A stretch of 64,000 bases of DNA from Buchananella felis (GTDB taxonomy: Bacteria > Actinomycetota > Actinomycetes > Actinomycetales > Actinomycetaceae): assembly GCF_041380015.1 (NCBI RefSeq), contig NZ_CP159978.1; one strand, given 5' to 3'. The position numbers and the translations under genes are program-made. The notes under the pieces are model-generated. The model had not been told where the DNA came from and made no database searches. It saw nothing but the letters and a program-made list of their open reading frames with translations. Below, piece by piece: positions 53,715 to 62,223 of this stretch. Each line of letters starts with the position of its first letter. The first letter of the stretch is position 1.

Positions 53715-55057
53715 TGTCCCGCGTCGGGCTTAGTGGCAGGGGCGTTATGTGGGTCTTGAAGGAGAGCCCGTCATGGGAAGACCACCAGTGATTGTGGTGG
53801 AGAAGAAGGCCAGGATTGTGTTGAGTGTCCTGGCCGGAGAGATGACTATTTGTCGAAGCAGCAAGGCGTGAGAGGGGCAGTTTGCAGTGGCTTGGTCGGT
53901 GGAAGGCTGACTTTCTCCAGGCGGGCAAGGCCGGCCTTGCGGCGGGCAGGTCCAAGCCCTCGACACGCGAGCAGCAGTCGGGCCCGGAGGCTTGGAGCTA
54001 ACCCATGCGCTTGGCGAGGCTGCGGCCTGGATTCGGGTGTGGAAGAAGTCTGGGCAGTCCAGGCTCGGCGCTCTTCGAGGACCTCGAGGTAATCCGCATC
54101 GAAGCAGGCACCTGCCGACCGTGGGGGTGCGTCAAACTGATCGGCATGCCCTTTTCTTAACTGGGAGGCTGGCAGGCCAAGGCCGGCCAAGAGAAAAGAC
54201 CCAGGGGGCCATGGCCTTGGCCCGCACGTACGGCTGCGCGGGAGTTGGTGACCAAACACGCGCTGCCCGATGCCAGTGTGAGGGGCGCCGTAAGATCTGG
54301 GCCTTGACCCCTCACTGACGGGCACAACGTTTGGCAAGCAACCGCGTGGCGTATCCTGCGTGATGACGGGCTGATCCTGGGCCTGGCGGTAGCAAAAACA
54401 GCGCCGGGAGCTGGCAAAAAAGCCTAACTCTGCCTTCGTCAGGAACGCGACCGGCCCGAACCAGGTGGGGCTGCTGGACTTCAGCGAGTTTTCAGACCAT
54501 GTCGGGGCGGGACTTGGCGCATTACCGGATGCCGCCACTGGTTTTCCAGGGAGCGAACACCCCTTTGTACGTCTCGCCGAGTGCGAACCAATACGACGCT
54601 TTTCAACGCAATCGAGCTCGCCCTGGCTGACCACAGCGCGGTGTCTGGCTACCGTCTTCTCGAGGCAGTAGACCCCGACACCGGCGAGCTGGGAGCGGCG
54701 GGGAGGATTGTGACCGATAACGGTGGTCCGTTCAGGTCGCTGAACTTCGAGTTGTTCATCATGCAACACCCCGAACTACGCCACGTCCATGCGCGGGTGA
54801 AGTCGCCCGGCCAGAACGGATCGCGCGAACGCGACCTTTGGCACGTTAAAGAAGTGATGGGTTCTTCCTAGACGAGCATCTGCGACGCACTGACCTTGAT
54901 TGAACGAGCCGAGGACTACCGAGTCGAGTACAACACCCAACGCCCGCACGAAGCAATCGCTTTCAACCGCCCCCTGGATGTCCACCTCGGCCGAGCCAGC
55001 GCGACCATCCCCACCTTTGAACAAGAAGAAATCCTGCCAACTACTTCACGCGGGACA
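53715..55057 (+). mobile_element. Degenerate IS (IS3-like DDE), copy A
   Basis: 1343 bp with perfect 9-bp terminal inverted repeats TGTCCCGCG/CGCGGGACA. Traces of two transposase parts are readable: MGRPPVIVVEKKARIVLSVL at 53773 and a later integrase core VTDNGGPFRSLNFELF ... YNTQRPHEAIAFNRPLDVHL. The frame is broken many times, so no transposase is made. Almost identical, including most defects, to copy B. No target duplication is seen. Confidence 0.82.
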
Positions 55058-55078
55058 ACACCACCCAAAGGGACTTGA
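54581..55078 (+). pseudogene. Transposase integrase-core remnant in copy A
   Basis: Reads LLEAVDPDTGELGAAGRIVT, DNGGPFRSL and HPELRHVHARVKSPGQNGS in one frame, then shifts and continues as ERAEDYRVEYNTQRPHEAIA. A stop at 54869-54871 and the frameshift separate the DDE residues. Confidence 0.7.
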
Positions 55079-55155
55079 CCAGAGCAGCTAAACCTGTACC
55101 CCGAGCACGGCTGCTTCCTGGTGGACTGCCTGCGCCACGTTGCCTGCTAACGTGC

Positions 55156-56688
55156 CTAGCTCTTGGTGTTTGGCATCAGGCTATGCGGGCCGATGAAGCC
55201 GACATGCACCTTCCCGGTGACACCAGAGGTATCGTCGTAAAAGTAGACACGCGGGGAGAGAGTGCCAACCTGTGGCGCAATTTTCAAATGTGGCTCCATT
55301 AGCAGCTTGCCGGTTCCGTTCAGGGCCGTGTCGACGGGGAGCATTCGGGCTTCGCGCAGACGCGGCATCTGCAAAACGGTGTCACTCTCCTTCATAGCCA
55401 AACGCTTGGCGGCAGCCTGCCAACGGTTTGGGCCTCCTTGCTTGCACCATGCCCAAAAATCGCCTTTGAATCCCGTTCGCTTGTCACGCACGAACTCAGC
55501 CAGGTTCTTTAAGCCGTGCCAAACAGTGTTGGCCCAGCGCGGCCCGCACTCGTGGGTATCAAGCTTCTCCTCTTCACGCAGGGCCTCGAACGGGACGCTC
55601 AGCTCTTCGCTCAGATGCTCTTGGGCAAGCTGGACGGCATCGGTCAGTGAGAAGGCTGACATGGGCAACTCGTTGAGTTCGGGCTGAGAGGTTCCCCAGA
55701 AAAGGTCTGGCTGTCCCCCACCTATAAGTGCGTTCTTGATGCGTTCCAGATGAGCGCGCGCCTCAGCGAGCTCGAGCTCGGACATGTCGAGAGTGTCCTT
55801 CAACTGGGAAATCGTCTGGTCTTTCGCCGCGATCGTGCTTTCTAACTCCTGCTTGCTCTCTTCGAGATTGCGCAAGGTGGGTGGCTGCCAGTCGAGCCCA
55901 ATGAGCGTGTCGAAAGGCTTGAGGCGAGTGGAGAGGGAAGTTACCCCGAAGACGAGGCGGTCACGTGACTTCCAGGGGTGGCTTTCGTTGAGATGGCGCC
56001 AGGTGTAGTAGCGGTGGCTGTATATGTTATCTTCTACGTTACCGGGACCGTAGGTGCGCACGCCGCCGTTCCAGGTTGCTAGGTCGCCAAGGACGTCCAT
56101 GTACTTGAACGTCGCAGCCCTATCGAGGGTGTAGACGTTGGCAACGCCGGCGCTTCTAGCGGCGACGTCAGCGGCAAGGCGCTCCCAGTCGATTCGTGCC
56201 TCGTAGACGTCCTTGGGCTCGGTGAAGACGATGTATGGCACGCGGCGGTCAGCATCACGAAGCTCAGCGACCAGGTTTTCTACATTCTCCGAAGAAATCT
56301 TGGTAACGCCGTCAATGAGCTTGCTAATACCCAGGCGGCATTCATTAGAGAGAGCAAGCAGGTCACTAACCACTCGAGGGCGCCCGACTGCAATTTTGGC
56401 GGCCACGTTCGGGCCCTCGCTGTAATTCTCAACTAAGGCGTGCAGAACGTCGTCCACCACACGGAATCTGGCAAAAACGCGCCACTCTTGTCCGGTGGGG
56501 TCAATGTCAATAGTCTCGAACTCCAAAGCGTCTTCAAAACCGGAAAAAACGCTCTCTTCTCTGACTTCTCGCTCCATGTCCTCGCGAGGATTGTACGCCC
56601 ACTTGTCGAAGGTGGTGCGGTAACGCTTCAAAAGCTCGTTGGGGTCGTAAACCTTGGTTTCCCACATGGCTCGGTAAAGAAGGCTCAT
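55156..56688 (-). CDS. Unknown 510-residue protein carried between two IS copies
   Basis: I do not recognise a named family. The protein starts MSLLYRAMWETKVYDPNELL after AAGGAGAGAACA, a good ribosome site. Residues 1-250 look like a mixed alpha/beta domain with VPYIVFTEPKDVYEARIDWE and WNGGVRTYGPGNVEDNIYSH. A coiled coil lies near 275-330 (LEESKQELESTIAAKDQTIS). The end, PRVYFYDDTSGVTGKVHVGF then IGPHSL, resembles a motif I recall at the C-termini of large actinobacterial proteins from defence regions. The gene is clearly less GC-rich than the core genome, points opposite to the IS transposases and is intact. A defence or addiction role is only a guess. Confidence 0.75.
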   Translation of the reverse strand: MSLLYRAMWETKVYDPNELLKRYRTTFDKWAYNPREDMEREVREESVFSGFEDALEFETIDIDPTGQEWRVFARFRVVDDVLHALVENYSEGPNVAAKIAVGRPRVVSDLLALSNECRLGISKLIDGVTKISSENVENLVAELRDADRRVPYIVFTEPKDVYEARIDWERLAADVAARSAGVANVYTLDRAATFKYMDVLGDLATWNGGVRTYGPGNVEDNIYSHRYYTWRHLNESHPWKSRDRLVFGVTSLSTRLKPFDTLIGLDWQPPTLRNLEESKQELESTIAAKDQTISQLKDTLDMSELELAEARAHLERIKNALIGGGQPDLFWGTSQPELNELPMSAFSLTDAVQLAQEHLSEELSVPFEALREEEKLDTHECGPRWANTVWHGLKNLAEFVRDKRTGFKGDFWAWCKQGGPNRWQAAAKRLAMKESDTVLQMPRLREARMLPVDTALNGTGKLLMEPHLKIAPQVGTLSPRVYFYDDTSGVTGKVHVGFIGPHSLMPNTKS

Positions 56689-56801
56689 TGTTCTCTCCTT
56701 AATAAACCTCTATGTTTACGTCTGGGGGCGACTGGAGACATGTTAACATCGGGGCGCATGCATTTGGGGCTCTTCCCATTTTAGGGTGTAGTTGGGGTTT
56801 G

Positions 56802-58146
56802 TGTCCCGCGCCGGGCTTAGTGGCAGGGGCGTTATGTGGGTCTTGAAGGAGAGCCTGTCATGGGAAGACCTCCAGTGATTGTGGTGGAGAAGAAGGCCAG
56901 GATTGTGTTGAGTGTCCTGGCCGGAGAGATGACTATTTGTCGAAGCAGCAAGGCGTGAGAGGGGCAGTTTGCAGTGGCTTGGTCGGTGGAAGGCTGACTT
57001 TCTCCAGGCGGGCAAGGCCGGCCTTGCGGCGGGCAGGTCCAAGCCCTCGACACGCGAGCAACAGTCGGGCCCGAAGGCTTGGAGCTAACCCATGCGCTTG
57101 GCGAGGCTGCGGCCTGGATTCGGGTGTGGAAGAAGTCTGGGCAGTCCAGGCTCGGCGCTCTTCGAGGACCTCGAGGTAATCCGCATCGAAGCAGGCACCT
57201 GCCGACCGTGGGGGTGCGTCAAACTGATCGGCATGCCCTTTTCTTAACTGGGAGGCTGGCAGGCCAAGGCCGGCCAAGAGAAAAGACCCAGGGGGCCATG
57301 GCCTTGGCCCGCACGTACGGCTGCGCGGGAGTTGGTGACCAAACACGCGCTGCCCGATGCCAGTGTGAGGGGCGCCGTAAGATCTGGGCCTTGACCCCTC
57401 ACTGACGGGCACAACGTTTGGCAAGCAACCGCGTGGCGTATCCTGCGTGATGACGGGCTGATCCTGGGCCTGGCGGTAGCAAAAACAGCGCCGGGAGCTG
57501 GCAAAAAAGCCTAACTCTGCCTTCGTCAGGAACGCGACCGGCCCGAACCAGGTGGGGCTGCTGGACTTCAGCGAGTTTTCAGACCATGTCGGGGCGGGAC
57601 TTGGCGCATTACCGGATGCCGCCACTGGTTTTCCAGGGAGCGAACACCCCTTTGTACGTCTCGCCGAGTGCGAACCAATACGACGCATTTTCAATGCGAT
57701 CGAGCTCGCCCTGGCTGACCACAGCGCGGTGTCTGGCTACCGTCTTCTCGAGGCAGTAGACCCCGACACCGGCGAGCTGGGAGCGGCGGGGAGGATTGTG
57801 ACCGATAACGGTGGTCCGTTCAGGTCGCTGAACTTCGAGTTGTTCATCATGCAACACCCCGAACTACGCCACGTCCATGCGCGGGTGAAGTCGCCCGGCC
57901 AGAACGGATCGCGCGAACGCGACCTTTGGCACGTTAAAGAAGTGATGGGTTCTTCCTAGACGAGCATCTGCGACGCGCAGGTCTGTGGTTGAACGAGCCG
58001 AGGACTGCCGAGTCGAGTACAACACCCAACGCCCGCACGAAGCAATCGCTTTCAACCGCCCCCTGGATGTCCACCTCGGCCGAGCCAGCGCGACCATCCC
58101 CACCTTTGAACAAGAAGAAATCCTGCCAACTACTTCACGCGGGACG
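56802..58146 (+). mobile_element. Degenerate IS (IS3-like DDE), copy B
   Basis: 1345 bp, direct repeat of 53715-55057 at an offset of 3087-3089 bp with few substitutions and at least one 1-bp indel near 57685. The left end TGTCCCGCG is intact and the right end has its last base changed (CGCGGGACG). It shares copy A's inactivating breaks, so one copy derives from the other after decay. Confidence 0.82.
57552..58103 (+). pseudogene. Transposase integrase-core remnant in copy B
   Basis: One extra base near 57685 joins two frames that are separate in copy A, giving a 135-codon frame to 57959 that includes DNGGPFRSLNFELF. A stop then interrupts the same core as in copy A; YNTQRPHEAIAFNRPLDVHL follows in another frame. 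Confidence 0.7.
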
Positions 58147-58170
58147 ACTAAGTACTCGGGAGGTGCATTA

Positions 58171-59644
58171 TGGACCGAACCCTTGTTGTTGGACAGTCCT
58201 GGTCTTGGGAGGGATTGTGTCGATAGAGGAGCGTTTTCAGCGTCGTTTGATGGTGCTGGATTTGTATGAGCAGGGCTTGCGGGTTAGTCAGTGTGCTGTG
58301 CGTGCGGGCGTGTCGTATGAGACAGCACGCCGGATTTGTCGGGAAGCTGATCGTGATGGTTTTGACCTAGCCCGTCAAGAACGCGTGCCGCGTTTCTGGC
58401 CGGTAGAATTAAAGACCGAGATCGGGATGAGATGGCTTGCTGGTGAAAACGCGGGCAAACTCACTCGCGAGTACGGACTACCGGCCGGTTCTTACCCGAT
58501 CATTTTCGGACGCTGGCTAGAGGACAGAAAAATGGTCGACCCTGAAACAAGCGCTAAAGCCGCATACGAGCGCATTAACCGCGCCCAGAAAGCAGGATAC
58601 CGATTCGAGCATTGGGGTAAATGGCTGCAAGAAATGCGCCACCACATCGAAACAGCCAAGGCTCAAGCCCCCAACGAAGAAAAACGCCAGGCTTTGGACG
58701 CGCTACACGTGGAGCTGCTGGAAAAATCTTGTGCTTTGAGGGATGAGGTTGATACGTGGCAAGAGCTCTTGATCCTCTTGGTCACTACCCTCAAAGCCAT
58801 ACACCCGGTATCAAGACTGTGCGCGATCGTGGGGCTTGCTCGCTCGACCTACTACTGGGCCCGGAAACGCTCGAACCAGCCCAACCCGGACCTAGAGGTA
58901 GTCAAGGCAGCCTTTGACTACGCCCAAGGCCGCTATGGGTGTCGGCGCATCACCGCGTTGATCGCTCAGGGCTTTGGCAACTACCCACCCCAGGTGTTCA
59001 ACCACAAGAAGGTCGCCAGACTGATGAGGATGGCCGGACTGAAGGGGGCCTGCCCGCGTCGTAAGCACTACCGTTCGTTTGCTGGCACTCAAGCCAAAAT
59101 CCCTAATCGTCTCCAACGTCGGTTCCATGCCGACAAGCCCGGTAAATGCCTGGTTACTGATATCACCCAGATTTCCTGGGCGGGCTCCTGGTACTACTTC
59201 TCGCCCTTGCTGGACCTGTACAACAACGAGATCGTGGCCTGGCAGCTAGGCAAAAGCGCCACCACACAACTAGTTACCAACATGATCAAACAGTATGCCC
59301 AAAAAGCAGACTTGACCGGGACAGTGATCCACACCGACCAGGGCGGGCAATACTTCTCATACGACTACCGCGAGCTGATTGAATCCCTAGGCGCTTGCCA
59401 GTCAATGTCTCGTAAAGGCAACTGCTTGGACAATTCCCCCGCCGAAGCATTCTTCGCCCGCCTGAAAACCGAACTAAACCTCAACTCAAACCCCCACGAC
59501 GACTATGAAAGCCTGGAGGAACTAATCAGCCAATACATCACATGGTGGAACGAAGAACGAATCGTAAGCAAACTACACACAAGTCCGGTAAACTACCGGC
59601 AACAACACTACAAACTCACTGTCTAACAAACAGGGGTCAGTCCA
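58171..59644 (+). mobile_element. Intact IS3-family (IS150-like) insertion sequence
   Basis: 1474 bp. The left end TGGACCGAACCCTTGTTGTT and the inverted right end TGGACTGACCCCTGTTTGTT form about 27-bp imperfect inverted repeats with 5 mismatches. The 3-bp sequence TTA flanks both sides (58168-58170 and 59645-59647), a target duplication that shows a recent insertion. One full transposase gene lies inside. Confidence 0.9.
58217..59626 (+). CDS. IS3-family transposase, single fused frame
   Basis: A 469-residue transposase. The N-terminal half is helix-turn-helix (FQRRLMVLDLYEQGLRVSQC, then RLAGEN-type repeats) as in OrfA. The C-terminal half is the rve DDE domain: LVTDITQISW (first Asp), VIHTDQGGQYFS (second Asp) and SRKGNCLDNSPAEAFFARLK (Glu), with the WWNEERIVSKLHTSPVNYR end. 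IS3 elements normally make this product by frameshifting between two frames; here both are in one frame. GTG start after GGGAGGGATT. Probably functional. Confidence 0.9.
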   Translation: MSIEERFQRRLMVLDLYEQGLRVSQCAVRAGVSYETARRICREADRDGFDLARQERVPRFWPVELKTEIGMRWLAGENAGKLTREYGLPAGSYPIIFGRWLEDRKMVDPETSAKAAYERINRAQKAGYRFEHWGKWLQEMRHHIETAKAQAPNEEKRQALDALHVELLEKSCALRDEVDTWQELLILLVTTLKAIHPVSRLCAIVGLARSTYYWARKRSNQPNPDLEVVKAAFDYAQGRYGCRRITALIAQGFGNYPPQVFNHKKVARLMRMAGLKGACPRRKHYRSFAGTQAKIPNRLQRRFHADKPGKCLVTDITQISWAGSWYYFSPLLDLYNNEIVAWQLGKSATTQLVTNMIKQYAQKADLTGTVIHTDQGGQYFSYDYRELIESLGACQSMSRKGNCLDNSPAEAFFARLKTELNLNSNPHDDYESLEELISQYITWWNEERIVSKLHTSPVNYRQQHYKLTV

Positions 59645-59697
59645 TTAACTGCTCAATCGTTTGCGCACACCCGAGCGGACTACGGCCCATTCGGTGG

Positions 59698-59749
59698 CAT
59701 CGGTGCCGCCCACCGCATCGGTGCCGCCCACCGCACATGCCGCCCACCG
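59698..59749. repeat. 18-bp short tandem repeat
   Basis: CATCGGTGCCGCCCACCG occurs twice in tandem (59698-59733) and is followed by a shortened third unit. It lies between the IS and the focA terminator. Confidence 0.75.
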
Positions 59750-59842
59750 CACGTGCCCCGGCCCGGCCCTCAGCCCACCGCCATCCACCCCAGCGCGGGC
59801 ACCCACACGCCCCCCGCCTGCTGCGAACGGCAAAAGAGCGAA

Positions 59843-59870
59843 GGCCGCGCGGTTGAACGACCGCGCGGCC
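59843..59870 (-). terminator. Terminator of focA
   Basis: GGCCGCGCGGT/ACCGCGCGGCC hairpin (59843-59853 with 59860-59870) followed on the minus strand by a T-rich CTCTTTTG. The duplicated copy at 53323 lacks this hairpin. Confidence 0.75.
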
Positions 59871-60013
59871 CGCACCAGCCCTCCGGGAAACCTCAGTGGG
59901 CCACCTTTTCTGCACGTGCGGCATACCACTGGCTCAGGCCCACGAACACGGCCCCGCCCACGATGTTGCCGAGCAGCACCACGCTGAGGTTGCGTCCGGC
60001 CTCCGCCCAGGTG
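59869..60013. repeat. 145-bp direct repeat: native focA 3' end
   Basis: The original of the duplicated segment at 53323-53467, covering the focA stop, its last 40 codons and 24 bases beyond. Confidence 0.93.
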
Positions 60014-60687
60014 GCGTGGTCCACGCCGTGGAAGAGCCCCAGGGAGAACGTGGTCATGTTGGCGACGACGTGCTCCATGCCGGAGGCCACGAAGGCGGCC
60101 ATGCCCCAGGCCATGAGGATCATCTTGGCGACGTCGCTCTTGGTGCGGGTCACGGCCCACATCGCCACGCAAACCAGGACGTTACACAGGATGGCGCGGA
60201 AGAACAGCGCCGTGGTGGTCTTGTGGGTCTTGGCGGCCACCAGCGCGGCGAGCGCCTGCCCGGGCACGGCCTGCGAGTCCATGATTCCCGAGCCCAGCAC
60301 GATGGCTGAGAGCACCATCGCGCCGGCCAGGTTGCCCAGCACCATGAGCGCGAACGCGCGGGCGGCCGGCCCCAGCGCCACCTTCTTCTCTAGGAGGCCG
60401 ACGGGCAGGATCATCATGGCCGACGTCGCCAGCTCACCGCCCGCAAAGACGCACATGATCAGGCCGATGCCGAAGATGCCGCCCTCAACCAGGGAAGCGA
60501 AGGGAGAACCTGCCATCCGCAGGGGGCCACCGGCGGTGAGCATGAAGATGTCTGCCAGGCCGATGAACGTGCCGGCCATCATCGCGGCCACGAAGTAGGG
60601 CAGGACCGCCGCCGATGCCTTGGCCTTGTGGTTGGCTGCCGCCACCTGGGCGGAAACATTCTCAATCTGCGTCAACACAGTCAGCAA
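59893..60687 (-). CDS. focA: Formate/nitrite transporter (FNT) family channel
   Basis: A 264-residue pentameric-channel subunit with six membrane spans. GGELATSAMMILPVG and ASGMEHVVANMTTF carry the FNT signature, including the central pore His in MEHVVANM. The family passes formate, nitrite, hydrosulfide or lactate; the substrate is not readable. No pfl gene is adjacent. The TTG at 60687 is used as start, with a GTG at 60678 as alternative; neither has a clear ribosome site. Its 3' end is duplicated 6.5 kb away, at the far side of the IS island. The symbol is given by family. Confidence 0.85.
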   Translation of the reverse strand: MLTVLTQIENVSAQVAAANHKAKASAAVLPYFVAAMMAGTFIGLADIFMLTAGGPLRMAGSPFASLVEGGIFGIGLIMCVFAGGELATSAMMILPVGLLEKKVALGPAARAFALMVLGNLAGAMVLSAIVLGSGIMDSQAVPGQALAALVAAKTHKTTTALFFRAILCNVLVCVAMWAVTRTKSDVAKMILMAWGMAAFVASGMEHVVANMTTFSLGLFHGVDHATWAEAGRNLSVVLLGNIVGGAVFVGLSQWYAARAEKVAH

Positions 60688-60874
60688 TTGTCCAGCCTGG
60701 ACGGAAGCTGAAAGCGGGACCTTTGGAAGGGGAACACCGCACCGCCACGACCGTCCCGGGCGCGGGGCGGCGGGCGGAACGTCGTCCCCGCAAGGTCAAC
60801 GTGCCAAACCACCAATCACTTGGACCGGCCGCTTAGTGACAAGTGCCAATGTGTACCTTGGCCTGGCAGACGCC

Positions 60875-60886
60875 TAGACTTGCCGG
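60875..60886 (+). promoter_or_regulatory. -10 box (TAGACT) of a probable leaderless metK mRNA
   Basis: TAGACT at 60875-60880 ends 6 bases before the metK GTG. The 199-bp gap upstream shows no recognisable SAM riboswitch and, with a leaderless start, none would be expected. Confidence 0.45.
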
Positions 60887-62095
60887 GTGACTAATACGCC
60901 GCTACAGCTTTTTACCTCTGAATCCGTTACTGAAGGACACCCGGACAAGGTCTGTGACCGCATCTCTGACGCGATCCTGGACGCGATCCTGGCCGTTGAC
61001 CCGCAGGCCCGGGTGGCCGTCGAGACGCTGGTGACGAACGGTTTGGTGCACGTGGTTGGCGAGATCACCACGGATGCCTACGTGGATATCCAGGCGATTG
61101 TGCGCCAGACGGTCAACGAGATTGGCTACACCTCCTCCAAGATCGGTTTTGATGGCAACTCGTGTGGCGTGGCGGTGTCGATCTCGTCGCAGTCGCCGGA
61201 GATCGCGCAGGGCGTGAACTCGTCGCTGGAGAGCCGGGGCGGGCAGGACGTGGACGTCTATGACCGTCAGGGCGCCGGCGACCAGGGCCTCATGTTCGGT
61301 TACGCCACGAATGAGACGCCCAGTTTCATGCCGCTGCCGATCCACCTGGCTCACCGCCTGGCTGAGCGCCTGACCCAGGTCCGTAAGGAGAACCTGGTGG
61401 CGGGCTTGCGCCCGGACGGCAAGACGCAGGTGACGATCGGTTACCAGGACGGCCAGGCGCGCTCGGTGGAGGCGATCGTGGTCTCCACGCAGCACGACCC
61501 GAGCGCCACGCAGGACTACCTGCGCGAACAGATCGAGCGCTACGTGATCGCCCCGACGCTGGCCACCGAGCCGGGCCTGGAGGGCCTGGTGGTGGAGCCG
61601 AAGATTTACGTCAACCCGTCCGGTTCGTTCGTGGTGGGCGGCCCGATGGGCGATGCCGGCCTGACCGGTCGCAAGATCATCGTGGACACCTACGGCGGCA
61701 TGGCCCGTCACGGCGGCGGCGCGTTCTCGGGGAAGGACCCGTCGAAGGTGGACCGCTCGGCGGCGTACGCGACGCGCTGGGTGGCGAAGAACATCGTGGC
61801 CGCCGGCCTGGCCGACCGCTGCGAGGTGCAGGTTGCCTACGCGATCGGCAAGGCCCGCCCGGTGGGTATCAACATCGAGACCTTCGGCACCGCCCACGTG
61901 GACGAGGCCGTGCTGCGCGCCGCCGTGGACCAAGTGTTCGACCTGCGCCCGGCCGCCATCATCGAGCGCCTGGGGCTGCGCGCCCCGATCTACAGCGCCA
62001 CCTCCGCCTACGGCCACTTTGGTCGCGACCTGGAGCAGTTCTCCTGGGAGCGCGTCGACCGCCTGGAGGAGCTGCGCGCCGCGGCCGGCCTCTGA
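60887..62095 (+). CDS. metK: S-adenosylmethionine synthase
   Basis: Methionine plus ATP gives SAM, 402 residues. FTSESVTEGHPDKVCDRISD, GDQGLMFGYATNET and GGGAFSGKDPSKVDRSAAY are all intact. GTG start; a -10 box 6 bases upstream suggests a leaderless message. In many actinobacteria metK directly follows coaBC and precedes priA. Here 12.8 kb of accessory DNA separates it from coaBC and an alpha/beta hydrolase gene from priA. Confidence 0.97.
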   Translation: MTNTPLQLFTSESVTEGHPDKVCDRISDAILDAILAVDPQARVAVETLVTNGLVHVVGEITTDAYVDIQAIVRQTVNEIGYTSSKIGFDGNSCGVAVSISSQSPEIAQGVNSSLESRGGQDVDVYDRQGAGDQGLMFGYATNETPSFMPLPIHLAHRLAERLTQVRKENLVAGLRPDGKTQVTIGYQDGQARSVEAIVVSTQHDPSATQDYLREQIERYVIAPTLATEPGLEGLVVEPKIYVNPSGSFVVGGPMGDAGLTGRKIIVDTYGGMARHGGGAFSGKDPSKVDRSAAYATRWVAKNIVAAGLADRCEVQVAYAIGKARPVGINIETFGTAHVDEAVLRAAVDQVFDLRPAAIIERLGLRAPIYSATSAYGHFGRDLEQFSWERVDRLEELRAAAGL

Positions 62096-62108
62096 CCGTT
62101 CTAGTTGA

Positions 62109-62152
62109 GGGCGGCCGCCTGGCACATGGGTTGCGGGGCGGCCGCCTTCTTT
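62109..62152 (+). terminator. Rho-independent terminator of metK
   Basis: AGGGCGGCCGCCT pairs with GGGGCGGCCGCCTT across a loop near 62121-62134, followed by TTCTTTT. Confidence 0.75.
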
Positions 62153-62223
62153 TGTCCCTGCCGGGCGGTTTGGGGGAGGTGGCCGACGTTGCCGCCCGGC
62201 CTGTTTGAGAGCGCGGCCGGAGG

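Noticed and set aside
57989..58216. Longer start for the IS3 transposase at 57989
   Set aside because: The extra 76 codons run through the end of the dead IS copy B and across the left end of the new IS; a GTG with a good ribosome site exists at 58217 inside the element.
60688..60886. SAM riboswitch upstream of metK
   Set aside because: No conserved SAM-riboswitch core or terminator switch was found, and the -10 box suggests a leaderless message.
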